From Bacteriovoracaceae bacterium (GTDB lineage Bacteria > Bdellovibrionota > UBA1018): a stretch of 59,179 nt of DNA. The stretch spans positions 1 through 59,179 of the forward strand of contig CANFJX010000014.1 of the NCBI GenBank assembly GCA_947447665.1, read 5' to 3'. Under the pieces are notes generated by a model that had not been told where the DNA came from, made no database searches, and was given only the letters and a program-made list of their open reading frames with translations. The position numbers and the translations under genes were made by a program. Position 1 is the first letter of the stretch. Each line of letters starts with the position of its first letter. Positions 50,944 to 59,179 of the stretch are shown here, piece by piece.

Positions 50944-52971
50944 ATGAGAAATCTAAAGTTAATTTGTGCCCTTGCCGTTGCCTGCACTTCGCTGATCAAC
51001 CCATCGACCAATGCTTATGCGACCTTTGAGCCCATGCTTGATGAAACGGCACTCGACCGAACCGTCGATCCTTGCACTGATTTTTACGCTTTCTCCTGCC
51101 GAGGGTGGCTCAATCGGACAGAATTACCGGGTGATCACCCCTCATGGACGCGAAGCTTCTCAACCATTAACGAAGAAAACCTAGGGGAACTTCGTAAAAT
51201 TCTAGAGAGCTACGCGGCTCACGATTATACGCTACAGAGTCATTACTCAAAGAAGTTGGGCGATTTTTACGCGGCCTGCATGAACACCCAAGCCATGGAA
51301 AGCACTCACACCGACTTCCTTCGCCGGGAATTTGCAGTTATTGAGGCCACGAAACCTGAAACCCTCTCCCAAGTCGTCGGCGACCTACTACTAAAAGGAT
51401 ACTCGGTGCTGTTCAGTATCGGTTCGACACTCGACTTCAAAGACTCCTCCCGAATTATTGCAGAAGTGGATCAGGGCGGCCTAGGACTCCCAAACCGAGA
51501 CTATTACTTCGACGCAGACAAGTCACAGATCCGAGAAAAATATCAAGCCCACATTACCCGCATGCTTGAGTTTGCTGGAATCAAAAAAGATCAGGCACAG
51601 AAAGATGCCCTCTCCATTCTCACTTTCGAAACCGCTCTGGCGAAAAACTCTCTGTCACCAGTCGATCGACGAGACCCACAAAATATCTATCACCTTCTCC
51701 CTAAAAGTCAGCTGAATGAGCTTGTCTCTGTACTCAACTGGGAGTCAATTTTTAATCAAGTCGGCGCCCCAGCCTTTGAAAATCTGAATATTGCTACCCC
51801 CGATTTTTTGAGGGGACTCAACACGCTTTTAAGTCAAGCCCCTCTCGAGCAGATGCAGGCTTACTTTCGCTGGCACATCCTCCACTCGACGGCCGATAAA
51901 CTCGGACCAACCTTCGAAAAGGAGAATTTCGATTTCTACGGCAAGACTCTTTCAGGCCAGAAGGAAATGAAACCTCGGTGGAAAACTTGTGTCAACAGCA
52001 CGGATAAATCGCTCCAAGATGCGCTTGGCGAGGCGTTTGTTAAGAAGACATTCGGTGAAGCTGGCAAAACCCAAACTCTTTCCATACTAAAATCTATCCA
52101 GAATGCATTTAAAGAAAACCTTACCTCAGTGAGCTGGATGGACGATGCAACCCGGCAATATGCCATCACTAAACTCGAGGCGATCCAACACAAAATGGGT
52201 TACCCAGAAAAGTGGACCGATTTCTCCACCTTACATATTACGCCAAAGTCTCATATCGCCAATGGGGTTGAGACCGCTCGATTTTGGACTCTCAAGGAAA
52301 TGAAAAAGATTGGTCAGCCAGTCAATAGAACGGAATGGGATATGACCCCTCCCACGGTGAATGCCTATTACGATTCACAGAAGAATGAAATCGTGTTTCC
52401 CGCTGGGATTTTACAATCTCCCTTCTTTCAGGCAAATGCGAGCTTAGCCGCTAATTACGGTGCCATTGGAATGGTCATCGGTCATGAACTGACTCATGGA
52501 TTTGACGATCAAGGCCGGCAGTTTGACGCACAAGGAAACCTCAAGGACTGGTGGACTCCAACAGTGGGGCAAGTGTTTAATCAAAAAACACAGTGCTTGG
52601 TCGATCAATACTCCACCTATCCAGTCGCTGATGGAGTCCACATCAATGGAAAGCTTACCTTAGGCGAAAACCTGGCTGACTTGGGAGGCCTAAAACTTGC
52701 CTATGCCGCCTACCGGCTGGCGGCGAATGCATCGCCACAAGAAGCGACATCAGACTTTACTGGAGAGCAGAAATTTTTTCTCTCCTTTGCACAGTCCTGG
52801 TGCAACAAGAGCACCGTGGAGATCGAAAAGTTGTTAGCCGCTACCGATCCCCACTCTTCCTCAAAGTATCGAGTCAACGGGGTGGTCACAAACCTCCCTG
52901 AATTTGAAAAGGCTTTTGGCTGCCAGCCCGGTTCGGCAATGGCTCCCGTTCAACGCTGTTCGGTTTGGTAG
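50944..52971 (+). CDS. M13-family zinc metallopeptidase (neprilysin/PepO-like)
   Basis: A 675-aa exported protease with a signal peptide (LKLICALAVACTSLINPSTNAYA). The mature N-terminus DPCTDFYAFSCRGW and the C-terminal CSVW are M13 hallmarks. The zinc site is VIGHELTHGFDDQGRQFD (HExxH) with the third ligand in ENLADLGGLKLAYAAY; NAYYDSQKNEIVFPAGIL is the substrate-binding part. It degrades peptides outside the cytosol. It follows truB after a short gap. Confidence 0.95.
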   Translation: MRNLKLICALAVACTSLINPSTNAYATFEPMLDETALDRTVDPCTDFYAFSCRGWLNRTELPGDHPSWTRSFSTINEENLGELRKILESYAAHDYTLQSHYSKKLGDFYAACMNTQAMESTHTDFLRREFAVIEATKPETLSQVVGDLLLKGYSVLFSIGSTLDFKDSSRIIAEVDQGGLGLPNRDYYFDADKSQIREKYQAHITRMLEFAGIKKDQAQKDALSILTFETALAKNSLSPVDRRDPQNIYHLLPKSQLNELVSVLNWESIFNQVGAPAFENLNIATPDFLRGLNTLLSQAPLEQMQAYFRWHILHSTADKLGPTFEKENFDFYGKTLSGQKEMKPRWKTCVNSTDKSLQDALGEAFVKKTFGEAGKTQTLSILKSIQNAFKENLTSVSWMDDATRQYAITKLEAIQHKMGYPEKWTDFSTLHITPKSHIANGVETARFWTLKEMKKIGQPVNRTEWDMTPPTVNAYYDSQKNEIVFPAGILQSPFFQANASLAANYGAIGMVIGHELTHGFDDQGRQFDAQGNLKDWWTPTVGQVFNQKTQCLVDQYSTYPVADGVHINGKLTLGENLADLGGLKLAYAAYRLAANASPQEATSDFTGEQKFFLSFAQSWCNKSTVEIEKLLAATDPHSSSKYRVNGVVTNLPEFEKAFGCQPGSAMAPVQRCSVW

Positions 52972-53033
52972 ATTGGCCCACCAGTTCCAGTTTGCAAGTC
53001 TGACTATTTTGATATAGATTGCCGGCCAACTCT

Positions 53034-54167
53034 ATGCTGAAATTTAGGCAGCCCCTCATCCTTGGTGCAATCTTCCTTAAACTAATATCATTGATTTGCT
53101 CAAATTCGAGCTTTGCCACAAGCCATTCACCGGCGGCCACCCAGTCATTTCAAGCAATCGAACAGTTTCTTCTCGCCCAACAGACTCAAACGAAGTCCCC
53201 TTGTCCCGGATTATGTGAGCCAGAGGATTTCCCCAACTACACCTATCTCACCCAGCAACTCTACCGGGCCTTAAAACCTGCTCATCGAATTTGGATGGAA
53301 GCAGAACAGAACGCCGAAATCACCGAAGAGCAAATTCGAGCCTCAAATTCCCTCATTCAAGAACTTCATCATGCCCTCCTCGAAGGTGCTCCCTCCCGAC
53401 TGGCTTCACTTATTCCAGAGTTTCAGACCTTTATCGAACTTGACATGAGAGTCAAAAGCGAACTTCGCAGCCAAGGCGGGCCGCATCAAATCATTCCCCT
53501 CATGATGAGCGTGGTTGGCGTAGGTTGTGTCGCTCTACCTCCTCCTCCCATCGGGGTCAGTATTTGTGGCGCCTCGATCAGCGCAGGAGTCTTTTGTAGC
53601 TTATGGAACTCGCCGAGGGAAATTTTTTGTCCCACTTTGCCCGAGCCTTATGTTGCTAGCCGCAGACAAACCCAAAGTCTGCTTATGTGCCCTGTCTTCC
53701 CAGCCGCAGGCTGCTCAACCTGGCCTACGGAAGAGATCTCCCTTCGAGCTGACGCGGCAAATCGACTCCAAGCTAAACTAGCCGAAATTGCCGTGCCAAA
53801 CATCATCAAACCTGATTTTCTTTTGCTGATCTTAGCTCAGCTGTACTATCAGACCAGCTTTGAACTTGCTCCTGATCTCAACTCAATTCCTAATCCACTT
53901 TGGAATGGAGCCGCAAGATCGAATCCAGCACTGACGGGTTCACCTAAAGAAACAACTCCCGAGGAACTCCCCTCGGCTAACTCGCCTGCAGAAAACTTAC
54001 CTCAGGTCGAGAGTTGCCCGATCTGCTTAGAGCCAGGCTCACCTGAGCATGGCTTTCTGCGAGCCACCCTATGCCGTCACAAATTCCATCTCAAGTGTCT
54101 AAAAAAATGGATGAGAAATCGAGCTGGTCCGCAGCAATGCCCGATCTGTCGCGCTGCGATTCATTAA
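53034..54167 (+). CDS. Exported protein with C-terminal RING-H2 zinc finger
   Basis: A 377-aa protein with a signal-peptide-like N-terminus (PLILGAIFLKLISLICSNSSFA). A hydrophobic Gly/Pro-rich stretch at about 153-192 may be membrane-inserted, and eight or more Cys lie in the body. The last 50 residues are a canonical RING-H2: C328, C331, C347, H349, H352, C355, C369, C372 (CPIC, LCRHKFHLKC, CPIC) with the conserved W in LKKWM where E3 ligases contact E2. The spacing is fully within the eukaryotic RING consensus. TTG 53019 is a possible alternative start. Function unknown; ligase activity would need a eukaryotic or unknown bacterial E2. Confidence 0.87.
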   Translation: MLKFRQPLILGAIFLKLISLICSNSSFATSHSPAATQSFQAIEQFLLAQQTQTKSPCPGLCEPEDFPNYTYLTQQLYRALKPAHRIWMEAEQNAEITEEQIRASNSLIQELHHALLEGAPSRLASLIPEFQTFIELDMRVKSELRSQGGPHQIIPLMMSVVGVGCVALPPPPIGVSICGASISAGVFCSLWNSPREIFCPTLPEPYVASRRQTQSLLMCPVFPAAGCSTWPTEEISLRADAANRLQAKLAEIAVPNIIKPDFLLLILAQLYYQTSFELAPDLNSIPNPLWNGAARSNPALTGSPKETTPEELPSANSPAENLPQVESCPICLEPGSPEHGFLRATLCRHKFHLKCLKKWMRNRAGPQQCPICRAAIH

Positions 54168-54197
54168 AACAGATCGCGACTAAGCCCCAGAAAAAAA

Positions 54198-56057
54198 CTA
54201 GTGCAAATCTCTAGCAGCACTTCCACTCAACCTCACCTGGATTGGGGCATTTTTAAGGCCCTTCTTAGCTTCCCACTGCAACGTGACCTGGGGGCCGTAG
54301 GCTCCAGCTAGGCGCCGGTTCACCTCCCACAGGTCGATGTCTTCAGCGGGGATCGAGTCCACTTGGGTGATGACGGTACCCGCTTTCAGTCCGTCCCGGA
54401 TTAAATTTTTCGCCGGAGATTTTGAACCAATGGACACGACCCTCAAAACTCGCTCCCCGCCCTGTACTTCAAAGGCAAGTCGTAGGCCGGAAGTGTTCTG
54501 CGACTGCTCCCGCAGCGGAAGCGTCTCTGGAGCAAACCACATCCGCCCATGAGGGAGATCCAAGGTAAAAGTGCCGTGAGACAAGACGGAGATTCCCATA
54601 CTCATTCCGGGATTTTTTTCCGTGAGAAGCCCGCCCTCAGCACCACTCCTCGGGGGCTTTACCAATCGAGGCTGAAGATCCTTGGCAACCATCAACTCTC
54701 CGCAGACCAACTGGGTTGCTCCACCCCTGGACAATTGCCACGGGGTATGAATTTGAAGTCCACCTGGATTAGCCAGATCCCAACTTACTCCCTGAATTTC
54801 GGACCAAAAGGGCAAAGAACATGAGCTCGCGATCTCCCCTGAGGGCAACTCGGATAGCTCGATCCAATTTGAACCCTCAATGCCTCGAAACCCTTCTCTC
54901 GGCCAAATTTTTACCTCAGGAGGACTAACACTGCGGAACTCAACCGGGTAAAGGCTGAGAAAATCTAATCCTAATACCCCATCACAACAGGAGCCTACGT
55001 TCTCGGGCGGGTTAAAAAAATCTGTTTCAGTCAAGAGAAACTCACGGAGAGGTAAGACCAAGCCGCTCACCTCGACTCGCTCGGCACGAACTCTTCGGGC
55101 CAAAGGTCTTTCGCTTTTCCACATTCCGCTTCTTTGAACCCCCTCAACTGAACCACCTGGGGCGTAAATCCAAGCAGGATAAATTCCCTGGCTGTCTAGC
55201 CATTCTGGCGAGACTTGGCTTGTTGGCGCGGTCGAATCCACGAGGAATCTCCCATTCAAGGTGCGTCCAGCAAAACTCACGTTAGCCCGAATAGAAAACA
55301 GCCCGTTCCAGAGTCGGGCTGGAGCCCGGGCTAACAACTTTTGCAGTGAAGGAGCTTCCCCCTGAACGACTTCCATCCGAGAAGCCGGGGGCGGGGCTTT
55401 CAACGGGACGGCCCGGCACACTCCCGATGCTCGAGCTGTTTCCCTGTAAAAGGTCCACTCGTCGGCGCGCGCCTCTCGCTCCGATTGTTTCCGCCAGACA
55501 TTCTCTACCCCAGCGATCCATGTTCGGAAGACTTGCTCGCCCCGATCGAGTGCCAGCGCCTCTGACTGGGTTCGAACTTGAGAAAGTAGCACCTCAAGTT
55601 CAGGGAGCTTTGACCTTAATAGTTTTGCCCAGAGTTCAGCAGCTTTGGTCACAGCAAGCTCTGCTCCCTCAGATTGTGCAAACCAATCATTTGCCTGAGC
55701 TGCGGCGCAATCGAACTCCTCCCAAGGACGATACCAGGGGCCGGGACCCCGAATGTAACCTGAGGACGCAGATCTCACCTGGTGACCAACGACTCCAAAA
55801 CTCTTACCCTTTCTCGCCTCCGTCTTCAGACCCAAAAGCTCAGTATGCCTTCCCAATGCCCACCTTTGTAGATGAGGATTTCGCAGACTGGGGTCGATCG
55901 CCCAAATCTTCTCCGTTGTTAGGTCAGAAGACTTAAACTGATAAGTGGCCTGTAACGCCATACCTTGAGGTTGAGCCGCCCCTAACCGAACGGAGAGCAA
56001 GAGAAACAAGAGCCCCCCCCAGCGCGCAATTTGCTGCATCCTCCTGGAAGGATTCAT
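54198..56057 (-). CDS. Exported retropepsin-like protein with PDZ domain
   Basis: A 619-aa protein with a signal peptide (WGGLLFLLLSVRLGAA). After a helical region of about 200 residues comes an aspartic-protease-like domain: NGRFLVDSTAPTSQVSPEWLDSQGI with DST in place of the usual DTG, then CCDGVLGLDFLSLYPVEF. A C-terminal PDZ domain follows (SPAKNLIRDGLKAGTVITQVDSIPAEDIDLW). The first Asp is kept, so activity is possible but the altered triad argues for caution. Its start overlaps the hflX stop (ATGA), so the two are co-transcribed. Confidence 0.72.
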   Translation of the reverse strand: MNPSRRMQQIARWGGLLFLLLSVRLGAAQPQGMALQATYQFKSSDLTTEKIWAIDPSLRNPHLQRWALGRHTELLGLKTEARKGKSFGVVGHQVRSASSGYIRGPGPWYRPWEEFDCAAAQANDWFAQSEGAELAVTKAAELWAKLLRSKLPELEVLLSQVRTQSEALALDRGEQVFRTWIAGVENVWRKQSEREARADEWTFYRETARASGVCRAVPLKAPPPASRMEVVQGEAPSLQKLLARAPARLWNGLFSIRANVSFAGRTLNGRFLVDSTAPTSQVSPEWLDSQGIYPAWIYAPGGSVEGVQRSGMWKSERPLARRVRAERVEVSGLVLPLREFLLTETDFFNPPENVGSCCDGVLGLDFLSLYPVEFRSVSPPEVKIWPREGFRGIEGSNWIELSELPSGEIASSCSLPFWSEIQGVSWDLANPGGLQIHTPWQLSRGGATQLVCGELMVAKDLQPRLVKPPRSGAEGGLLTEKNPGMSMGISVLSHGTFTLDLPHGRMWFAPETLPLREQSQNTSGLRLAFEVQGGERVLRVVSIGSKSPAKNLIRDGLKAGTVITQVDSIPAEDIDLWEVNRRLAGAYGPQVTLQWEAKKGLKNAPIQVRLSGSAARDLH

Positions 56058-57319
56058 AACTTGAATTTCTCCAACTGAAGTTTTTTTGCCCAGCCTCCGT
56101 CGATCTTAATTCGATAGAAGGTCCCTCTTTCCATATGGCGTTTCACTTCGATCCGACCGTGAGAATAGAGCTGTCCCTCAATTTTACTTTTAGAATAGGG
56201 AACTAGGATCTCCCAGGACTCCATTTTTTCTTCAAAATGACCCATGATCGTCTCACGCAGTCGCTTCATATCCTCTTCGCGAAATGCCGAAACCGACACG
56301 GAACCGGGAGCAATCAAACGGAGCTGGTTTCGAACTCCAGGACCGGCCACCTGATCCATCTTATTCAAAATGGTCATCCTAGGTTTGTCATGCACACCTA
56401 ATTCTTCTAGGACTTTTTCGGTCACTTCCCATTGCTCGCGAGCTTGCGGGTGGCTCGCGTCGACTACATGAAGAAGTAGATCAGCATCCTTGAGCTCTTC
56501 CAGGGTGGAGCGAAACGATGCAACCAGCGATGGGGGAAGGCGACTGATAAACCCAACCGTGTCGATCGCAACCAGTGGTGGATGACTATCTGGATTCAAG
56601 GCCCTGACACTTGCATCAAGGGTAGCAAAAAGTTTGTCCTCGGCTCGGACCTGGCTGTGAGTGAGTGCGTTGAGGAGGGTAGACTTACCGGCGTTCGTAT
56701 AGCCCACCAGGGCGACCTTTAGAACGTCTTTTCTGCCGGCTCGCTGAACGGTTCGCTCCCGTTCAATTCCTTGAAGTCGCTCCTTCAGGATCGAAATTCG
56801 ATTTTTTACCAATCGTCGGTCCACTTCAATTTGCTTCTCGCCCATTCCGCGACTTCCAGGAGAGCCCCCTCGTTGCCGCTCAAAGTGAGTCCAAAAATGA
56901 CTCAACCGAGGAAGAAGATACTGAAGGCGAGCCAAAGCAACTTGAGTCTTAGACTCCCGTGTTCTCGCATGCTGAGAAAAAATCTCGATGATCACGCCCG
57001 GTCGATCGAGAATGGCTAGCTTAAGTTCTTTTTCTAAGTTTCGAAGCTGATTCGGCGAGAGCTCGACATCAAAAATGACAGCCTGGGCAGAATGGGTCGT
57101 CACCGCCTGCTGAATTTCCTCAATCTTCCCTTTCCCAATATAGGTAGCAGGATTGATGCGCCTTGATGCCACCTTGATCCGATCCACCGGCTCCACCCCA
57201 AGGGTAGTGAGCAATCGGTCCAGCTCGTTCAAGGAATCGTCTTCTAAACCGACACAAACCACTCGGGAATGTCCTTCTTTGGATAATCCCGGCAATAGAG
57301 AATCTGTATTTTCTAACAT
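56054..57319 (-). CDS. hflX: GTPase HflX
   Basis: A 421-aa ribosome-splitting GTPase. The N-terminal domain has RRINPATYIGKGKIEEIQ and VIFDVELSPNQLRNLEK; the helical linker has SRGMGEKQIEVDRRLVKNRI; the G domain has GYTNAGKSTLLNAL, DTVGFISRLP and LNKMD. GGAG eight nt upstream favours the ATG at 57319 over a TTG at 57376. Confidence 0.95.
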   Translation of the reverse strand: MLENTDSLLPGLSKEGHSRVVCVGLEDDSLNELDRLLTTLGVEPVDRIKVASRRINPATYIGKGKIEEIQQAVTTHSAQAVIFDVELSPNQLRNLEKELKLAILDRPGVIIEIFSQHARTRESKTQVALARLQYLLPRLSHFWTHFERQRGGSPGSRGMGEKQIEVDRRLVKNRISILKERLQGIERERTVQRAGRKDVLKVALVGYTNAGKSTLLNALTHSQVRAEDKLFATLDASVRALNPDSHPPLVAIDTVGFISRLPPSLVASFRSTLEELKDADLLLHVVDASHPQAREQWEVTEKVLEELGVHDKPRMTILNKMDQVAGPGVRNQLRLIAPGSVSVSAFREEDMKRLRETIMGHFEEKMESWEILVPYSKSKIEGQLYSHGRIEVKRHMERGTFYRIKIDGGWAKKLQLEKFKL

Positions 57320-57390
57320 CTCATCCACTCCAGAGTAGCGATCTTGATCACCCTGAGCATATAACAGATTCCACAAGAGCAGGGAGTCTT

Positions 57391-58248
57391 ATGAGACAAA
57401 AAAGCCAAAAACAAAATCGCGCAGTCCAAGTTCACCCCCCAAAAAGTCAAGAGGAGCATCCACCCCTATCCATGCTTCGCGACCTCATTCTTGAGTCCGC
57501 CGAAGCGGCTGGGAAGATCCTCAGGCAATACTACCGGGGCAAACTCAGAATCGAGGAAAAACCTGGAGCCGGATTAGTAACTAACGCCGATTTTGAGGCA
57601 CAGGATGCGATTGTAAAAATCCTGAAAAAGGCCCTGCCAAAATTCGGTTTCCTCACCGAAGAAGCAAAACCCGAGAAAGCCCGCTGCCCAGGCAGATGGG
57701 TGATTGACCCCCTGGACGGCACCACCAACTTTGTTCATGGATTTCCGATGTTTTGCGTCTCCATCGCCGCAGAATGGAACGGTGAGATCATTGCTGGGAC
57801 GATTTACCACCCAATTCTCAAGGAATCCTACCTGGCCCTCAAGGGAAAGGGAGCAACCCGGAACAGCAAGAAGATCCACGTGTCTGCCACCCAGAAAATC
57901 GAAAATTCTCTCCTCACGACGGGCTTCACCTATCAGAAGGAAAAACTTCTCCAAAAAGAAATGCAGTCCTTTCAAAAACTCTCAGGAATCGCTCGCGCCG
58001 TCCGTCGTCCGGGGAGTGCGGCCCTCGATCTAGCCTATACTGCCGCAGGGGTCTTTGATGCTTTTTGGGAGCAAAACCTCTCCCCGTGGGACGTTGCCGC
58101 AGGAGCCTTACTCGTTCAGGAAGCAGGGGGCCAGGTGACTAACTTTCGAGGCGATCCCTTTCGCATCGAAGACCGAGCAATTTTGGCATCCAATTCAATC
58201 TTACATCCTGCGTTACTTGGAGAGATCAGCGAAAAGCGCCACCGTTAA
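57391..58248 (+). CDS. suhB: Inositol-monophosphatase-family protein
   Basis: A 285-aa metal-dependent phosphatase. TNADFEAQD, FLTEEA, WVIDPLDGTTNFVHGFPMF and the closing LSPWDVAAGALLVQEAGG are the IMPase metal and substrate motifs. E. coli SuhB also acts in rRNA antitermination with NusA; whether this one does is unknown. GGGAG four nt before the ATG. The first 28 residues are a polar extension. Divergent from hflX. Confidence 0.9.
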   Translation: MRQKSQKQNRAVQVHPPKSQEEHPPLSMLRDLILESAEAAGKILRQYYRGKLRIEEKPGAGLVTNADFEAQDAIVKILKKALPKFGFLTEEAKPEKARCPGRWVIDPLDGTTNFVHGFPMFCVSIAAEWNGEIIAGTIYHPILKESYLALKGKGATRNSKKIHVSATQKIENSLLTTGFTYQKEKLLQKEMQSFQKLSGIARAVRRPGSAALDLAYTAAGVFDAFWEQNLSPWDVAAGALLVQEAGGQVTNFRGDPFRIEDRAILASNSILHPALLGEISEKRHR

Positions 58249-58299
58249 AGCGCATTTTTAAATAGACTGAAGTCCCTACTTTTTCTACACTATTAGAAT

Positions 58300-59179
58300 A
58301 TGATGTCATGGATTCATATTCTCGCTGCTTTCACCCCCGAAGCCCTGCTCCTAGAAGCCGGTGGAATATTCCTCCTGCTCTGCGCCTATGCGGCTTTTTG
58401 GATTCTTCGCAAAAGGCGTTATGGCGCCATTGAAACCGATCTACCCTCGGGCCCAGTCAAAGCCTACTTAAATGAACTTATCTTCAACGCCGAGCAGCTC
58501 CGAGCACAACTTTTTGGGATTACGGCCTCAAAGGACGTTCGGGCTTTTTCTCCCCAAACCAAAGGATTAGTAGGCGCTGCTCAGGCCCCCTCACCCGCTT
58601 CGACGGGTGCCTCGCTCGGAATTGATGCTCAAAATCAACTGGACCTCCTCCAACTCAAAATCAATGAGCAGGCAAACCAGATCGATACCCTGACCCAGGA
58701 AAAGGCCGAGGCTGTCCAGCAAGCAGCCGCTGCTGCCAGCAACGGCGCCGCCGCCGGTGGGAGAAATACCGACAGCGGTAACGATGAGGCAATGAGGGAA
58801 CTCAAGGCTAAGGCAGCGGATTTGGAAAACAAACTCCTCGAATATAGCGTGATCGAGGACGACTTAGCCAATCTGAGCAAACTCATGAAGGAAAATATTG
58901 AACTCAAAGCCAAACTTGCCGGACAGCCCGCCCCCCAGAACGCATCTGCGGGTGCTGCCCCCAATGTTGATGAAGTCATTCACGCGCTCTCAGCCCAAGA
59001 AGAACCAACTCAGCCCAGCGCGCCTGCGGCTGCTACCGCGACTACAGCACCTGCTCCCGTGCCTGCTCCCGTGCCTGCTCCCGTGCCTGCTCCCGTGCCT
59101 GCTCCCGTGCCTGCTCCCGTGCCTGCTCCCGTGCCTGCTCCCGTGCCTGCTCCCGTGCCTGCTCCCGTGCCTGCTCCCG
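58300..59179 (+). CDS. Membrane-anchored coiled-coil protein, truncated by the window end
   Basis: The frame opens at ATG 58300 (or 58303) and runs without stop through the right edge. One membrane helix lies near the start (ALLLEAGGIFLLLCAYAAFWIL), followed by RKRR, then a cytosolic part with a coiled coil (QLDLLQLKINEQANQIDTLTQEKAEA and later ELKAKAADLENKLLEYSVIEDDLANL). It ends in Pro/Ala/Val repeats of PAPV encoded by 12-bp tandem repeats. The Pro-rich tail may span a compartment or act as a flexible linker. Family unknown. Confidence 0.75.
   Translation, partial: MMSWIHILAAFTPEALLLEAGGIFLLLCAYAAFWILRKRRYGAIETDLPSGPVKAYLNELIFNAEQLRAQLFGITASKDVRAFSPQTKGLVGAAQAPSPASTGASLGIDAQNQLDLLQLKINEQANQIDTLTQEKAEAVQQAAAAASNGAAAGGRNTDSGNDEAMRELKAKAADLENKLLEYSVIEDDLANLSKLMKENIELKAKLAGQPAPQNASAGAAPNVDEVIHALSAQEEPTQPSAPAAATATTAPAPVPAPVPAPVPAPVPAPVPAPVPAPVPAPVPAPVPAPVPAP
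59050..59179. repeat. 12-bp tandem repeat encoding PAPV
   Basis: CCTGCTCCCGTG is repeated almost 11 times without change to the last base. The unit is a multiple of three, so copy-number changes keep the frame. Confidence 0.97.

Noticed and set aside
58635..58979. Leftward Ala/Ser-rich open frame
   Set aside because: It is antisense to the coiled-coil gene that runs off the window and has a coherent protein sequence.

Overview
The window reads as chromosomal DNA of a Gram-negative, menaquinone-using bacterium. Signs are outer-membrane beta-barrels, two lipoproteins, many Sec signal peptides, a near-complete menaquinone pathway, and a TadE/TadG-like pilus protein. The mix (archaeal/Thermotoga-type AhcY, a Lys/Ala histone-like protein, many exported proteins without recognisable family) suggests a Bdellovibrionota or former deltaproteobacterial lineage, but taxonomy is an inference. 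Both window edges lie in tandem repeats (87-bp units at the left, 12-bp units at the right).

Layout. 0.3-4.4 kb: TadG-like protein, histone-like protein, HD phosphohydrolase. 4.4-10.7 kb: ahcY, a Fur-family regulator, a small hypothetical, a lipoprotein and a 950-aa exported protein. 10.8-18 kb: queF, menI, then the leftward operon menF-menD (fused), menB, menA, menE. 18-26.8 kb: exported proteins (one Sel1-RING, one with a MACPF-like motif), DAHP synthase overlapping menG, a diiron-type protein and a four-S1-domain protein. 26.8-35.4 kb: YhcC-like radical SAM protein, rlmN, beta-barrels, an exported AN1 zinc-finger protein, a divergent pair of Cys-rich paralogues and a lipoprotein. 35.4-39.6 kb: a lysine riboswitch before a cationic amino-acid permease, two exported proteins, arfB. 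39.6-41.6 kb: a small island of toxin-antitoxin modules bounded by decayed copies of the 3' end of tRNA-Gln. 41.7-50.9 kb: gltX, a c-type cytochrome, then rimP-nusA-infB-rbfA-truB. 50.9-59.2 kb: M13 metallopeptidase, exported RING-H2 protein, PDZ/aspartic-protease-like protein, hflX, an inositol-monophosphatase-family gene and the start of a membrane-anchored coiled-coil protein.

How the genes fit together. Chorismate made through DAHP synthase feeds MenF-MenD, MenE, MenB, MenI, MenA and MenG; menC and menH are not in the window. AhcY recycles the S-adenosylhomocysteine made by methyltransferases such as MenG. The rimP operon starts with a near-consensus promoter followed at once by an intrinsic terminator, as expected of attenuation control.

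Most unusual: three unlinked genes each encode a Sec signal peptide, a divergent body and a C-terminal zinc finger of a type known mainly from eukaryotic ubiquitin biology (RING-like after Sel1 repeats, canonical AN1, canonical RING-H2). Together with the MACPF-like protein this suggests exported factors acting on a eukaryotic host or prey, or an uncharacterised envelope system.
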